A DNA stretch of 64,000 nt from Bacillus_BD sp963765265 (GTDB lineage Bacteria; Bacillota; Bacilli; Bacillales; Cytobacillaceae). Shown here piece after piece: positions 17,998 to 26,725 of this stretch. A model generated the notes under the pieces. The model saw only the letters and a program-made list of their open reading frames with translations. It ran no database searches and was not told the DNA's origin. Location: positions 169,381 to 233,380 of the forward strand of contig CAVXVN010000002.1 in assembly GCA_963765265.1 (NCBI GenBank), read 5' to 3'. A program made the translations under genes and the position numbers. Each line of letters begins with the position of its first letter. The first letter of the stretch is position 1.

Positions 17998-19119
17998 ATG
18001 ACAGTAACTCGTGGTCTTGAAGGGGTAGTCGCAACTTCTTCTTCAATTAGTTCAATCATTGATGATACGTTAACATATGTTGGATACAACATTGATGATT
18101 TGACAGAGAATGCTAGTTTTGAAGAAGTAGTCTATCTTCTTTGGCATAGAAAATTACCCACAAAATTACAATTAGATAAATTAAAGCGTGAACTTGCAGA
18201 AAATGCTCAACTTCCCCAAGCTGTTCTTGAACACTTCAAAAATTATCCCATTAATAAAGTTCATCCAATGGCTGCCCTGCGTACCGCTGTTTCCCTATTG
18301 GCTTTATATGATGAAGAAGCGGATCTAATGGATAATGAAGCGAACTATCGAAAAGCCATTCGTCTTCAAGCAAAATTGCCATCCATTGTTGCTGCTTTTG
18401 CACGGATTCGTAAAGGTTTAGAGCCGATCTCTCCTAAAAGTAATTTGAGTTTTTCTGCTAACTTCTTGTATATGTTATCTGGTAAAGATCCAAACCCGAT
18501 TGCAGAAGAAGCGATTAATAAAGCGCTTATTCTGCATGCGGATCATGAATTAAATGCTTCTACCTTTACCGCCCGAGTTTGTGTAGCAACACTTTCTGAT
18601 ATTTATTCCGGAATTACTGCTGCAATTGGTGCCTTAAAGGGGCCCTTGCACGGTGGTGCAAATGAAGCAGTTATGAAAATGCTTTCTGAGATTGATTCTC
18701 CGGAAAATGTTGATACTTTTATTCGTGAAAAGATGGCTAAAAAGGAAAAAATTATGGGCTTTGGTCATCGTGTTTATAGGAATGGTGATCCACGTGCGAA
18801 GCACCTGAAAATAATGTCTGAAAAATTAACAAAACTAACTGGTGAGCCAAAATGGTTTGAAATGTCGGTTCTAATTGAAAACATTGTGACAGGTGAAAAG
18901 AAATTACCGCCAAATGTGGATTTTTATTCCGCCTCGGTGTATCACAGTCTAGGTATTGATCATGATCTATTTACACCTATTTTCGCAGTGAGTCGTGTTT
19001 CAGGTTGGTTGGCTCATATTCTTGAACAATACGAAAATAATCGGTTGATTCGTCCTCGCGCAGAATATACTGGACCAGGAATGCAAGTATATGTTCCAGT
19101 AGAGAATCGCGGAGAATAG
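17998..19119 (+). CDS. citZ: Citrate synthase II
   Basis: Condenses acetyl-CoA with oxaloacetate to begin the TCA cycle. The family motifs are LHADHELNASTFTARV, KGPLHGGANEAV near residue 219, and GFGHRVYRNGDPRAK near 258. At 373 residues it matches the major vegetative CitZ of B. subtilis. AAAGGAGAG lies before ATG 17998. It leads the citZ-icd-mdh cluster behind a 525-base control region with two promoters, a cre site and a palindrome. Confidence 0.97.
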   Translation: MTVTRGLEGVVATSSSISSIIDDTLTYVGYNIDDLTENASFEEVVYLLWHRKLPTKLQLDKLKRELAENAQLPQAVLEHFKNYPINKVHPMAALRTAVSLLALYDEEADLMDNEANYRKAIRLQAKLPSIVAAFARIRKGLEPISPKSNLSFSANFLYMLSGKDPNPIAEEAINKALILHADHELNASTFTARVCVATLSDIYSGITAAIGALKGPLHGGANEAVMKMLSEIDSPENVDTFIREKMAKKEKIMGFGHRVYRNGDPRAKHLKIMSEKLTKLTGEPKWFEMSVLIENIVTGEKKLPPNVDFYSASVYHSLGIDHDLFTPIFAVSRVSGWLAHILEQYENNRLIRPRAEYTGPGMQVYVPVENRGE

Positions 19120-19168
19120 ATAGTATAATTTTTACTTTTTTACCAAAATGAGTTTTAATAGAGAAAGA

Positions 19169-19242
19169 TGGGGAGAAGGGTAGAGGCTGAATATCTGTTT
19201 GTTATTTTTGGAAGATCAGTCTCTGCCAGTCTTAACTCCCCA
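19169..19242 (+). other. Long RNA hairpin in the citZ-icd gap
   Basis: TGGGGAG at 19169 pairs with CTCCCCA at 19236-19242, and GGTAGAGGCTGA (19179-19190) pairs with TCAGTCTCTGCC (19217-19228) at 10 of 12 positions. There is no T run, so it is not an ordinary terminator. It could set the citZ/icd transcript ratio by processing or partial attenuation. Confidence 0.5.
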
Positions 19243-19272
19243 AAGGTAAATAATTGTTGGAGGGAAATCATT

Positions 19273-20541
19273 ATGCAAGGTGAAAAAATTACAGTATCAA
19301 ACGGGGTATTAAATGTACCAAACAATCCAATCGTTCCATTTATTGAAGGAGACGGAATTGGATCGGATATTTGGGCATCTGCATCAAGAGTATTGGATGC
19401 TGCGGTTGAAAAAGCTTATAGTGGTGAACGAAAAATAGTCTGGACTGAGGTTCTTGCTGGTGAGAAAGCTTTTAATAAAACAGGTGAGTGGCTTCCAAAA
19501 GAAACATTAGATGTTATCAATGAATATTTAATTGCGATTAAAGGTCCATTAACGACTCCTGTTGGAGGTGGAATTCGTTCATTAAATGTTGCACTTCGTC
19601 AAGAATTGGATCTATATGTTTGTCTACGTCCTGTTCGTTGGTTTGAAGGTGTTCCTTCACCAGTTAAGCGTCCACAAGATACTGACATGGTAATTTTCCG
19701 CGAAAATACGGAAGATATCTATGCTGGAATTGAGTATGCACAAGGTTCGAAAGAAGCAGAAACATTAATTGCTTATTTACAAAATGAATTTGGTGTAAAG
19801 AAAATCCGTTTTCCTGAAACATCCGGGATTGGGATTAAAACGGTATCTCAAGAAGGTTCAAGCCGTTTAGTACGTGCTGCTATTGAATACGCCATCAAAG
19901 AAGGAAGAAAATCAGTAACGCTTGTACATAAAGGAAATATTATGAAGTTTACTGAAGGAGCTTTCAAAAATTGGGGCTATGAAGTGGCTGAAAAGGAATA
20001 TAGTGATAAAGTATTTACGTGGGCTCAGTACGATCGTATTAAAGAAGAACAAGGTGTGGATGCTGCAAATAAAGCACAAGCTGACGCCGAAACAGCAGGA
20101 AAAATTATTGTTAAAGATGCCATTGCAGATATTTTCTTACAACAAATTCTAACTCGTCCGAGTGAGTTTGATGTTGTGGCAACTATGAACCTAAATGGAG
20201 ACTTTATTTCCGATGCGTTAGCTGCTCAAGTTGGGGGCATTGGGATTGCACCAGGTGCTAACATTAACTATGTAACTGGACATGCTATTTTTGAAGCTAC
20301 CCATGGTACAGCTCCAAAATATGCTGGTTTAGATAAAGTGAATCCATCATCCGTAATCCTTTCAGGTGTGCTTTTACTTGAACATCTTGGCTGGAATGAA
20401 GCTGCTAAGATGATCGTGAAATCAGTGGAAGAAACAATTGCTTCTAAAGTTGTTACATATGACTTTGCCCGATTAATGGAAGGCGCAACAGAAGTGAAAT
20501 GTTCTGAATTTGGGGATGAATTAATTAAAAACTTGAAATAA
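19273..20541 (+). CDS. icd: NADP-dependent isocitrate dehydrogenase
   Basis: Oxidises isocitrate to 2-oxoglutarate with NADP. It has FIEGDGIGSD near residue 23 and the substrate-binding serine stretch GGIRSLNVALRQELDL. FRENTEDIYAGIEY and the dinucleotide-site region ATHGTAPKYAGLD follow. ATG 19273 is chosen because TTGGAGGG lies upstream and it gives 422 residues, one short of B. subtilis Icd; the frame stays open upstream to 19168, but that part overlaps the leader hairpin and is not family sequence. Confidence 0.97.
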   Translation: MQGEKITVSNGVLNVPNNPIVPFIEGDGIGSDIWASASRVLDAAVEKAYSGERKIVWTEVLAGEKAFNKTGEWLPKETLDVINEYLIAIKGPLTTPVGGGIRSLNVALRQELDLYVCLRPVRWFEGVPSPVKRPQDTDMVIFRENTEDIYAGIEYAQGSKEAETLIAYLQNEFGVKKIRFPETSGIGIKTVSQEGSSRLVRAAIEYAIKEGRKSVTLVHKGNIMKFTEGAFKNWGYEVAEKEYSDKVFTWAQYDRIKEEQGVDAANKAQADAETAGKIIVKDAIADIFLQQILTRPSEFDVVATMNLNGDFISDALAAQVGGIGIAPGANINYVTGHAIFEATHGTAPKYAGLDKVNPSSVILSGVLLLEHLGWNEAAKMIVKSVEETIASKVVTYDFARLMEGATEVKCSEFGDELIKNLK

Positions 20542-20593
20542 AGATAAGTATTGTTGCCATTCCTTTCACAGACTACATTGACAGAAACGCCAT

Positions 20594-20621
20594 GTCCTCA
20601 GGCCATTTATGGTCTAAGGAC
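20594..20621 (+). other. Hairpin in the icd-mdh gap
   Basis: GTCCTCAGGCCA pairs with TGGTCTAAGGAC at 10 of 12 positions around a 4-nt loop. It has no T run. Processing or stabilisation of the icd-mdh message is the likely role. Confidence 0.4.
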
Positions 20622-20716
20622 TGGCTAATAAATACGAACATGGGGATATTTGTTATCATAGCCAATTAGGAAGTTGCATATGGATATGTAAAATAAATAA
20701 AAAGGGAGAAATGTTC

Positions 20717-21655
20717 ATGACTATAAAACGCAAAAAAATATCTGTCATTGGTAGTGGTTTTACTGGAGCAACAACTGCATTTTTACTGGCTCAGAAAGAA
20801 TTAGGGGATGTTGTTATAGTGGATATTCCACAAATGGAAAATCCCACAAAAGGAAAAGCGTTAGATATGTTTGAAGCTAGTCCTGTTCAAGGGTTTGATG
20901 CTACTATTACTGGTACTTCAAATTATGAAGATACGAAGGATTCAGATGTTGTCATTATTACGGCAGGAATTGCACGTAAGCCTGGTATGAGTAGAGATGA
21001 TTTAGTACAAACCAATCAAAAAATCATGAAATCCGTATCTAAAGAAATTTCAAAATATTCGCCATATTCTAATATTATTGTATTAACCAATCCGGTTGAT
21101 GCTATGACTTATACTGTTTTTCAAGAGTCAGGATTTCCAAAGAATCGTGTCATTGGTCAATCTGGGGTATTAGATTCAGCACGATTCCGTACATTTGTTG
21201 CTCAAGAATTAAATCTTTCGGTTAAAGATATCACAGGCTTTGTATTAGGTGGGCATGGGGATGATATGGTGCCATTAGTACGTTATTCATATGCTGGAGG
21301 CATTCCACTTGAAGCTTTAATTTCTCAAGATCGTCTTGATGCCATTGTTGAACGTACTCGTAAGGGTGGAGGAGAAATTGTAAATCTACTAGGTAATGGA
21401 AGTGCTTATTATGCACCAGCTGCCTCTTTAGTAGAAATGACTGAAGCCATTCTGAAAGATCAACGTCGTGTTCTTCCAGCAATTGCCTATCTTGAAGGTG
21501 AATATGGCTATACTGGGATTTATCTCGGTGTACCGACCATTCTGGGTGCAAATGGAATTGAGAAAGTGATCCAACTTGAATTAACGGACGAAGAAAAAGC
21601 GGCACTTGATCGTTCAGCAGAATCAGTTAAAAATGTAATGGCTGTATTGGCTTGA
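20717..21655 (+). CDS. mdh: Malate dehydrogenase
   Basis: Oxidises malate to oxaloacetate with NAD. The lactate/malate dehydrogenase fold is clear: GSGFTGATTAFLLA for NAD binding, the substrate arginines in RKPGMSRDD, LTNPVDAMTY, and the catalytic histidine in GGHGDDMVPLVR near residue 178. ATG 20717 is preferred to 20711 because GGGAG is then correctly spaced and the length becomes 312, equal to B. subtilis. Two terminators follow it. Confidence 0.97.
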   Translation: MTIKRKKISVIGSGFTGATTAFLLAQKELGDVVIVDIPQMENPTKGKALDMFEASPVQGFDATITGTSNYEDTKDSDVVIITAGIARKPGMSRDDLVQTNQKIMKSVSKEISKYSPYSNIIVLTNPVDAMTYTVFQESGFPKNRVIGQSGVLDSARFRTFVAQELNLSVKDITGFVLGGHGDDMVPLVRYSYAGGIPLEALISQDRLDAIVERTRKGGGEIVNLLGNGSAYYAPAASLVEMTEAILKDQRRVLPAIAYLEGEYGYTGIYLGVPTILGANGIEKVIQLELTDEEKAALDRSAESVKNVMAVLA

Positions 21656-21679
21656 AAATAGAAAAATTGTAAAAAAATC

Positions 21680-21704
21680 AGGAGAGAACTTCTCCTAGTT
21701 TTTG
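21680..21704 (+). terminator. Terminator after mdh
   Basis: AGGAGA at 21680-21685 pairs with TCTCCT at 21691-21696; TTTTT follows after AG. Confidence 0.75.
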
Positions 21705-21745
21705 ATTACGCAATAGATCATTTTTTTGAAAGGAAACAAATTTCA

Positions 21746-21777
21746 ACAGAGATATGTCATGTACATGTCTCTTTTTT
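21746..21777 (+). terminator. Second hairpin between mdh and phoP
   Basis: AGAGA pairs with TCTCT, with an inner CATG/CATG stem, followed by six T. It would limit read-through from mdh into phoP. Confidence 0.6.
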
Positions 21778-21858
21778 ATGTGTATATTATTAGTATAAGA
21801 TTAGGATACTTTGGATTGAAGGGGTTTCAAATAGTATTTTATACAAACGGAGGATTCT

Positions 21859-22578
21859 ATGAAAAAAAAGGTGCTTGTTGTCGATGATGAACAATCAATT
21901 CTTACTTTACTTCAGTATAACCTGCAGCAGGCGGGTTATGATGTTCTTACTGCATCAGATGGAGAGGAAGGGAAAAATCTTGCTTTAAAGGAAAACCCAG
22001 ATTTAATTGTCCTAGATTTAATGCTTCCAAAATTGGATGGTTTGGAAGTTTGTAAGCAACTTCGTCAACAAAAAAATTTTACTCCAGTATTAATGTTAAC
22101 GGCAAAAGACGATGAATTTGATAAAGTTCTTGGACTTGAATTGGGTGCAGATGATTATATGACTAAGCCTTTTAGTCCCAGAGAAGTGGTTGCGCGTATT
22201 AAAGCCATTTTGCGGCGTTCGCAGATTCGAAATGAGGAATCAGATGTTGTGCAAACAAGCAGTTTAGATCATTTGGTTATTAGTAATTTAACCATTTATC
22301 CTGAACAGTATGAAGCTTTCTTTGAAGAGAAATTATTGGAATTGACTCCGAAGGAATTTGAATTGTTACTCTATTTAGCTAAGAATAAGGGAAGAGTATT
22401 AACTCGTGATCAGTTATTAAGTGCAGTGTGGAATTATGATTTCGCTGGGGACACCAGAATTGTGGACGTTCATATCAGTCATTTACGTGAAAAAATTGAG
22501 CAAAATACAAAAAAACCCGTTTATATAAAAACGATTCGAGGATTAGGTTACAAATTAGAGGAGCCTAAAGTAGAATGA
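21859..22578 (+). CDS. phoP: Phosphate response regulator PhoP
   Basis: OmpR-family response regulator of the Pho regulon. The receiver has the acid pocket DDE at residues 9-11, the phosphoacceptor Asp53 in VLDLMLPKLDG, MLTAKD and the lysine of MTKPFS. The C-terminal winged helix has LTPKEFELLLYLAKNKGRVL and VDVHISHLREKIE and ends TIRGLGYKLEE. It has 239 residues. GGAGG precedes ATG 21859. It overlaps phoR by four bases (ATGA). A candidate array of its own binding boxes lies just after phoR. Confidence 0.96.
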   Translation: MKKKVLVVDDEQSILTLLQYNLQQAGYDVLTASDGEEGKNLALKENPDLIVLDLMLPKLDGLEVCKQLRQQKNFTPVLMLTAKDDEFDKVLGLELGADDYMTKPFSPREVVARIKAILRRSQIRNEESDVVQTSSLDHLVISNLTIYPEQYEAFFEEKLLELTPKEFELLLYLAKNKGRVLTRDQLLSAVWNYDFAGDTRIVDVHISHLREKIEQNTKKPVYIKTIRGLGYKLEEPKVE

Positions 22579-24332
22579 CAAAGTTTCGGACGAGACTTCT
22601 TTTTACCCTTCTGACTCTTTTTAGTATTGTTATAGTCGGACTCGGTCTTCTTTTAGGTGAGCTATTTAAAAATTATTATCTAAATACGATTGATGAACGA
22701 CTTGAAAAAGAGAATGCTCTTATTGCTGCGTCTGTAGAAGATAGCGGAGGGGTTACGTCAATCCAGCAGGATAGACTTACAAATTTTAGTGAAAAATTAG
22801 ATGTAAGATTATCTATTATTGATAGAGATGGAGTTGTTTTATACGATAGTGGCTTAAATAGCAATGAATTAAAGGATATTAGTAATCAAATAACCAAGAT
22901 TGATGAAGAAAATAAAAATGAGTTCAAAGTCATTGATCAATCAAATTTGCATTATTATTGGGAGCCGATTTTACATAATGGTCAAAAAGAAGGTTTTCTT
23001 CTTTTAAGTACAAAAATGTCGGAATTAAAAAAGGCCTATCAACAGATATGGTGGATTTTAACCTTTAGTTTCGGTTTAGCGTTCGTTATTATCTTATTTC
23101 TTGGAAGTAAAATTACGAATCGATACACAAAACCAATTGAACGGGCAACAAATGTAGCGTTTGAATTGGCTAAAGGAAATTATCGTGCTAGAACGTATGA
23201 AGATCAACTTGAAGAGACCGGGATGTTAAATTCCTCGATTAATATTTTAGCTCGCAATCTTCAAAATATGATGAAGGCACACGAAGTGCAAAAAGATCGG
23301 CTTGGAACACTTATTGAAAATATGGGGAGTGGCCTAATCCTTATAGATAGTCGGGGATATATTAATTTAATCAATCGCACCTATAAGGAACTTTTCGGGG
23401 TAAGGAATTCAGAATACTTATTTAAGCTTTATTATGAAGTGATTGAAAATAAAGAAGTATGTAAAATCATAGAAGATATTTTTATGACAGAGCAAAAAGT
23501 AAGGAAGCAACTCGTTATTCCAATAAAAATAGAACGTCGTCATTTTGAAGTTTATGGTGTACCCATTATCGGAACAAATGATGTATGGAAAGGAATCTTA
23601 CTTGTTTTTCATGACATAACAGAAATAAAAAAGTTAGAGCAAACGAGGAAAGATTTTGTTGCGAATGTGTCCCATGAATTAAGGACGCCCATTACTTCTA
23701 TTAAAGGCTTTTCAGAGACACTTTTGGATGGCGCCATGGAGAATAAAGAAACTCTTGAAGCCTTTTTAAATATCATATTAAAAGAAACAGATCGGCTACA
23801 ATCATTAATAAATGATCTACTTGAATTATCTAAAATAGAAAATGAAGGATTTAGTTTGTCTATTCAATCATTTAATTTAGTAGATTCCCTAAAAGAAGTA
23901 GTTGAAATATTACATGGAAAAGCTGCGGAAAAAGAGATTACCTTAGGGATTGAAGAGTGTCCTGAAGAGGTCTTTATTGAAGGTGATATTTATCGATTAA
24001 AGCAAGTCTTTATTAATATTGTTTCAAATGCCTTATTGTACACTCCAAATGGGGGCAAAGTCTCTATAAAGATTGAAGAATCCACTAAAAAAGTGCAGGT
24101 TCATATTAGCGACACTGGAATGGGAATTGAAAAGGCAGAGATTCCAAGGATTTTTGAGAGGTTTTACCGTGTGAATAAAGCCAGGGATCGAAATTCTGGA
24201 GGAACAGGTTTAGGACTAGCTATCGTAAAGCATCTATTAGAAGCACATAAGGGGAAAGTAACAGTTGATAGTGAAGTGGGTAAAAGTACAACCTTTTGTA
24301 TTGAATTATTAAAGAAATTCCCACTTCATTAA
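22575..24332 (+). CDS. phoR: Phosphate sensor histidine kinase PhoR
   Basis: Membrane kinase that phosphorylates PhoP when phosphate is scarce. It has a first helix at about residues 8-28, an extracytoplasmic domain and a second helix at about 155-177. A HAMP segment follows (KITNRYTKPIERAT), then a PAS domain, the H box VSHELRTP with His367, the N box (NIVSNALLYTPNGG) and the G boxes DTGMGIE and GGTGLGLAIVKH. It has 585 residues against 579 in B. subtilis. It starts at the ATGA overlap with phoP. The Pho-box array starts 36 bases after its stop. Confidence 0.96.
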   Translation: MTKFRTRLLFTLLTLFSIVIVGLGLLLGELFKNYYLNTIDERLEKENALIAASVEDSGGVTSIQQDRLTNFSEKLDVRLSIIDRDGVVLYDSGLNSNELKDISNQITKIDEENKNEFKVIDQSNLHYYWEPILHNGQKEGFLLLSTKMSELKKAYQQIWWILTFSFGLAFVIILFLGSKITNRYTKPIERATNVAFELAKGNYRARTYEDQLEETGMLNSSINILARNLQNMMKAHEVQKDRLGTLIENMGSGLILIDSRGYINLINRTYKELFGVRNSEYLFKLYYEVIENKEVCKIIEDIFMTEQKVRKQLVIPIKIERRHFEVYGVPIIGTNDVWKGILLVFHDITEIKKLEQTRKDFVANVSHELRTPITSIKGFSETLLDGAMENKETLEAFLNIILKETDRLQSLINDLLELSKIENEGFSLSIQSFNLVDSLKEVVEILHGKAAEKEITLGIEECPEEVFIEGDIYRLKQVFINIVSNALLYTPNGGKVSIKIEESTKKVQVHISDTGMGIEKAEIPRIFERFYRVNKARDRNSGGTGLGLAIVKHLLEAHKGKVTVDSEVGKSTTFCIELLKKFPLH

Positions 24333-24368
24333 TCGTTATGGATGAGAATAACTTTGAAATAGGGAATA

Positions 24369-24429
24369 TTTACATATTATTAACAACTTCTTAATGTATT
24401 TTTTATGATATGTTTACAATTTGTTGGTA
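24369..24429 (+). promoter_or_regulatory. Six phased PhoP-box-like hexamers
   Basis: Hexamers start every 11 bases: TTTACA 24369, TTAACA 24380, TTAATG 24391, TTTATG 24402, TTTACA 24413 and TTGGTA 24424, each separated by 5 nt. PhoP binds tandem TT(A/T/C)ACA repeats with about this spacing. Three hexamers match fully and three are degenerate. A -10-like TAATAA (24433-24438) follows. The next features are a terminator at 24470 and hflK at 24674. Confidence 0.6.
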
Positions 24430-24469
24430 TAGTAATAATTGAAATACCCCTTCATCCAAGGAGCCAAAT

Positions 24470-24514
24470 AAAAGAGACTTAAGCTGACCTCGCTTTCGTC
24501 TCTTTTATTTTTTT
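24470..24514 (+). terminator. Intrinsic terminator between phoR and hflK
   Basis: AAAAGAGAC (24470-24478) pairs with GTCTCTTTT (24498-24506) and is followed by ATTTTTTT. It ends phoPR transcription and would also stop a transcript begun at the Pho boxes after a few tens of bases. Confidence 0.85.
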
Positions 24515-24673
24515 GTTTTATAAACGAATAGTAATCTTTAAAATGACATGATTATTTTTACATAAGTATATGAATACACTGAGGTTGGAATCTATCTAGA
24601 ACACGACGAAACCTTTTTAACTTTAAAACGTAATAGACGTATAGAGAAAAATAGGAGGAGAGGGGGAAGTTTG

Positions 24674-25642
24674 ATGAGTCTAAAGAGAATTTATATGAGT
24701 GTAGGTACTGTTTTTTTGATTATCATTTTAGGAATTGTTATCCTTACCACTTGGTACACAGTAGATGAGTCACAACAAGCAGTGATTCTTACCTTTGGTG
24801 AAGCCAAAGAAGGTACAAGTGAACCTGGTCTACATTTTAAGTTGCCATGGCCAATCCAACAAGTTGAAAAACTTTCGAAAGAAACCTTTAGTTTACAGTT
24901 TGGTTATAAAGAAGAAAAAGGGGAAATAACGGATTTTCCAGAAGAGACAAAAATGATTACGGGCGATGAGAATATTGTATTAGCAGATCTTGTTGTACAA
25001 TGGAAAATTACTGATCCAACTAAATTTTTGTATAATTCAGCCAATCCAGAGGAGATTTTATATGATACAACTTCTGCTTCTTTACGGAGTATCATTGGTA
25101 GTTCAAAAATTGACGATGCCTTGACTTCAGGTAAAGCTGAAATTGAAGCAGATGTAAGGGATTTATTATCTAATTTAATTAAAAAATATGATCTTGGAAT
25201 TTCAATTTTAGCTGTTAAATTGCAGGATGTGGAGCTTCCGAATGATGAGGTAAGGAAGGCGTTTACGGATGTAACAGACGCACGTGAAACGATGAACACA
25301 AAAATTAATGAAGCAAGAAAGTATGAAAACAAGCGAATCAATGAAGCGGATGGTGAAAAAGAAGCCATTATCTATAATGCACAGGGGGATAAATCCGCTC
25401 GAATTGAACAGGCACGTGGTGATGTGGCGGTGTTTGATAAATTGTATGAAGAATATCGTTTGAATCCAGCCATTACAAAAGAACGTCTAATCATTGAAAC
25501 CATTGAGCAAGTGCTTCCAACCGCTGAAGTGTATATTATGAATGATGATGGAAATACATTGAAATACTTCCCAATTCGGCCACTTGAAAAAGAAGAAGTG
25601 AAAGTGGATGAAACAAACAAAGGAAGTGAATCTAATGACTAA
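24674..25642 (+). CDS. hflK: HflK-like SPFH/prohibitin protein
   Basis: Membrane-anchored band-7 (SPFH) protein, 322 residues. There is one N-terminal helix (about residues 8-27), then the SPFH domain starting VDESQQAVILTFGEAKEG and PGLHFKLPWPIQQVEKL, and a charged helical region rich in EAR and ADGEKEA repeats. In E. coli HflK pairs with HflC to cage and modulate the FtsH protease. ATG 24674 is preferred to the preceding TTG; AGGAGGAGAGGGGG lies upstream. It overlaps hflC by 8 bases. ftsH is not in the window. B. subtilis 168 has no such pair at this locus to my knowledge. Confidence 0.88.
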   Translation: MSLKRIYMSVGTVFLIIILGIVILTTWYTVDESQQAVILTFGEAKEGTSEPGLHFKLPWPIQQVEKLSKETFSLQFGYKEEKGEITDFPEETKMITGDENIVLADLVVQWKITDPTKFLYNSANPEEILYDTTSASLRSIIGSSKIDDALTSGKAEIEADVRDLLSNLIKKYDLGISILAVKLQDVELPNDEVRKAFTDVTDARETMNTKINEARKYENKRINEADGEKEAIIYNAQGDKSARIEQARGDVAVFDKLYEEYRLNPAITKERLIIETIEQVLPTAEVYIMNDDGNTLKYFPIRPLEKEEVKVDETNKGSESND

Positions 25643-26564
25643 TGAAAAAGTTGTTGATATGAAAGAAAGAGGACCCTTTAAATGGCGAGGCTATACGAAA
25701 ATAGGCATCTTTTTAGTCCTATTGATCGCGGTGATTCTCTTTATCCTTTCGAATCTTTTTATTGTAAAAGAAGGAGAATATAAGGTAATCAGGCAATTTG
25801 GAGAAGTCGTTCGAATTGTGGATAAACCTGGTTTGAACTATAAAATTCCATTTTTACAAAGTATGACCACTTTACCTAAATATCAAATGATTTATGATGT
25901 GAAAGAAGCTGAAATTAATACAAAAGATAAGAAACGAATGATCATTGATAATTATGTGGTTTGGAAAATAACAGATCCTAAATTAATGATTGGAAATGCA
26001 AGAACAACCGAAAATGCAGAAAGTAGAATGGAAGAATTTATTTACTCTGTTGTTCGTTCAGAGCTCGGTCAATTGAATTATGATGAAATTATTAACGATG
26101 AAAAGTCAACAAGAGGTTCATTAAATGACAGGGTTACGGAAAAAGTAAATGAGTTGTTGGCAACAGACCAGTATGGAATCGTTGTCATAGATGTTCGAAT
26201 GAAGAGAACAGACTTGCCAACAGAAAACGAACAATCGGTTTACACAAGGATGATATCAGAACGGGAATCAAAAGCACAAGAGTATTTGTCTATGGGAGAT
26301 GCGGAAAAGAATAAAATAACCGCAGGGACAGACAAAACCGTTCAAGAGCTATTAGCAACCGCAAAAGCAGATGCTGAAACCATTCGTGGGGAAGGTGAAG
26401 CAGAGGCAGCCAAAGTATATAATCAGTCCTACTCCAAAGATGCAGAATTTTATTCTGTATTCCGTACTTTGGAATCCTATAAAAAGACGATCAATGGTGA
26501 AACGGTACTCGTGTTACCATCTAACTCTCCATATGCTCGTTTACTAATGGGATCTACAGAATAA
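25635..26564 (+). CDS. hflC: HflC-like SPFH/prohibitin protein
   Basis: Partner of the upstream HflK homologue, about 309 residues. A membrane helix lies at about residues 24-43. The SPFH domain follows (VKEGEYKVIRQFGEVVRI, PGLNYKIPFLQS), then a helical segment (GEGEAEAAKVYNQSYSKDAEFY) and the HflC-type end VLPSNSPYARLLMG. ATG 25635 is chosen over 25608 because AAAGGAAGTG lies just upstream. Coupling to hflK suggests a heteromeric complex. A very strong terminator follows. The role here is inferred from E. coli. Confidence 0.88.
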   Translation: MTNEKVVDMKERGPFKWRGYTKIGIFLVLLIAVILFILSNLFIVKEGEYKVIRQFGEVVRIVDKPGLNYKIPFLQSMTTLPKYQMIYDVKEAEINTKDKKRMIIDNYVVWKITDPKLMIGNARTTENAESRMEEFIYSVVRSELGQLNYDEIINDEKSTRGSLNDRVTEKVNELLATDQYGIVVIDVRMKRTDLPTENEQSVYTRMISERESKAQEYLSMGDAEKNKITAGTDKTVQELLATAKADAETIRGEGEAEAAKVYNQSYSKDAEFYSVFRTLESYKKTINGETVLVLPSNSPYARLLMGSTE

Positions 26565-26568
26565 ACTA

Positions 26569-26588
26569 TTTTAACTTCATTCAGCAGA
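26569..26588 (+). repeat. Solo copy of the palindromic repeat end
   Basis: TTTTAACTTCATTCAGCAGA is identical over 20 bases to 33606-33625, the left arm of the palindromic element upstream of dnaB. It starts five bases after the hflC stop. The rest of the element is missing here. Confidence 0.7.
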
Positions 26589-26598
26589 TTTGATCAAG

Positions 26599-26662
26599 AC
26601 ACCGTTATTTTCCTTTCCTAGTTTAATCATGATAAACTAGGAAAGAAAAATGGTGTTTTTTG
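26599..26662 (+). terminator. Strong terminator after hflC
   Basis: A stem of more than 20 bp runs from ACACCGTTATTTTCC through CTTTCCTAGTTTA, paired with TAAACTAGGAAAG through AATGGTGT, with one or two mismatches or bulges and a TTTTTT tail. Confidence 0.9.
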
Positions 26663-26725
26663 ATTTGGATTTTTACATATTTGATACGGGACTTAGGTCT
26701 TTCATATAAGATTGGAGTGTTTGGA

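Noticed and set aside
24904..25620. Long minus-strand frames inside hflK
   Set aside because: They are shadows of the hflK codons; the plus-strand product is a clear SPFH protein.
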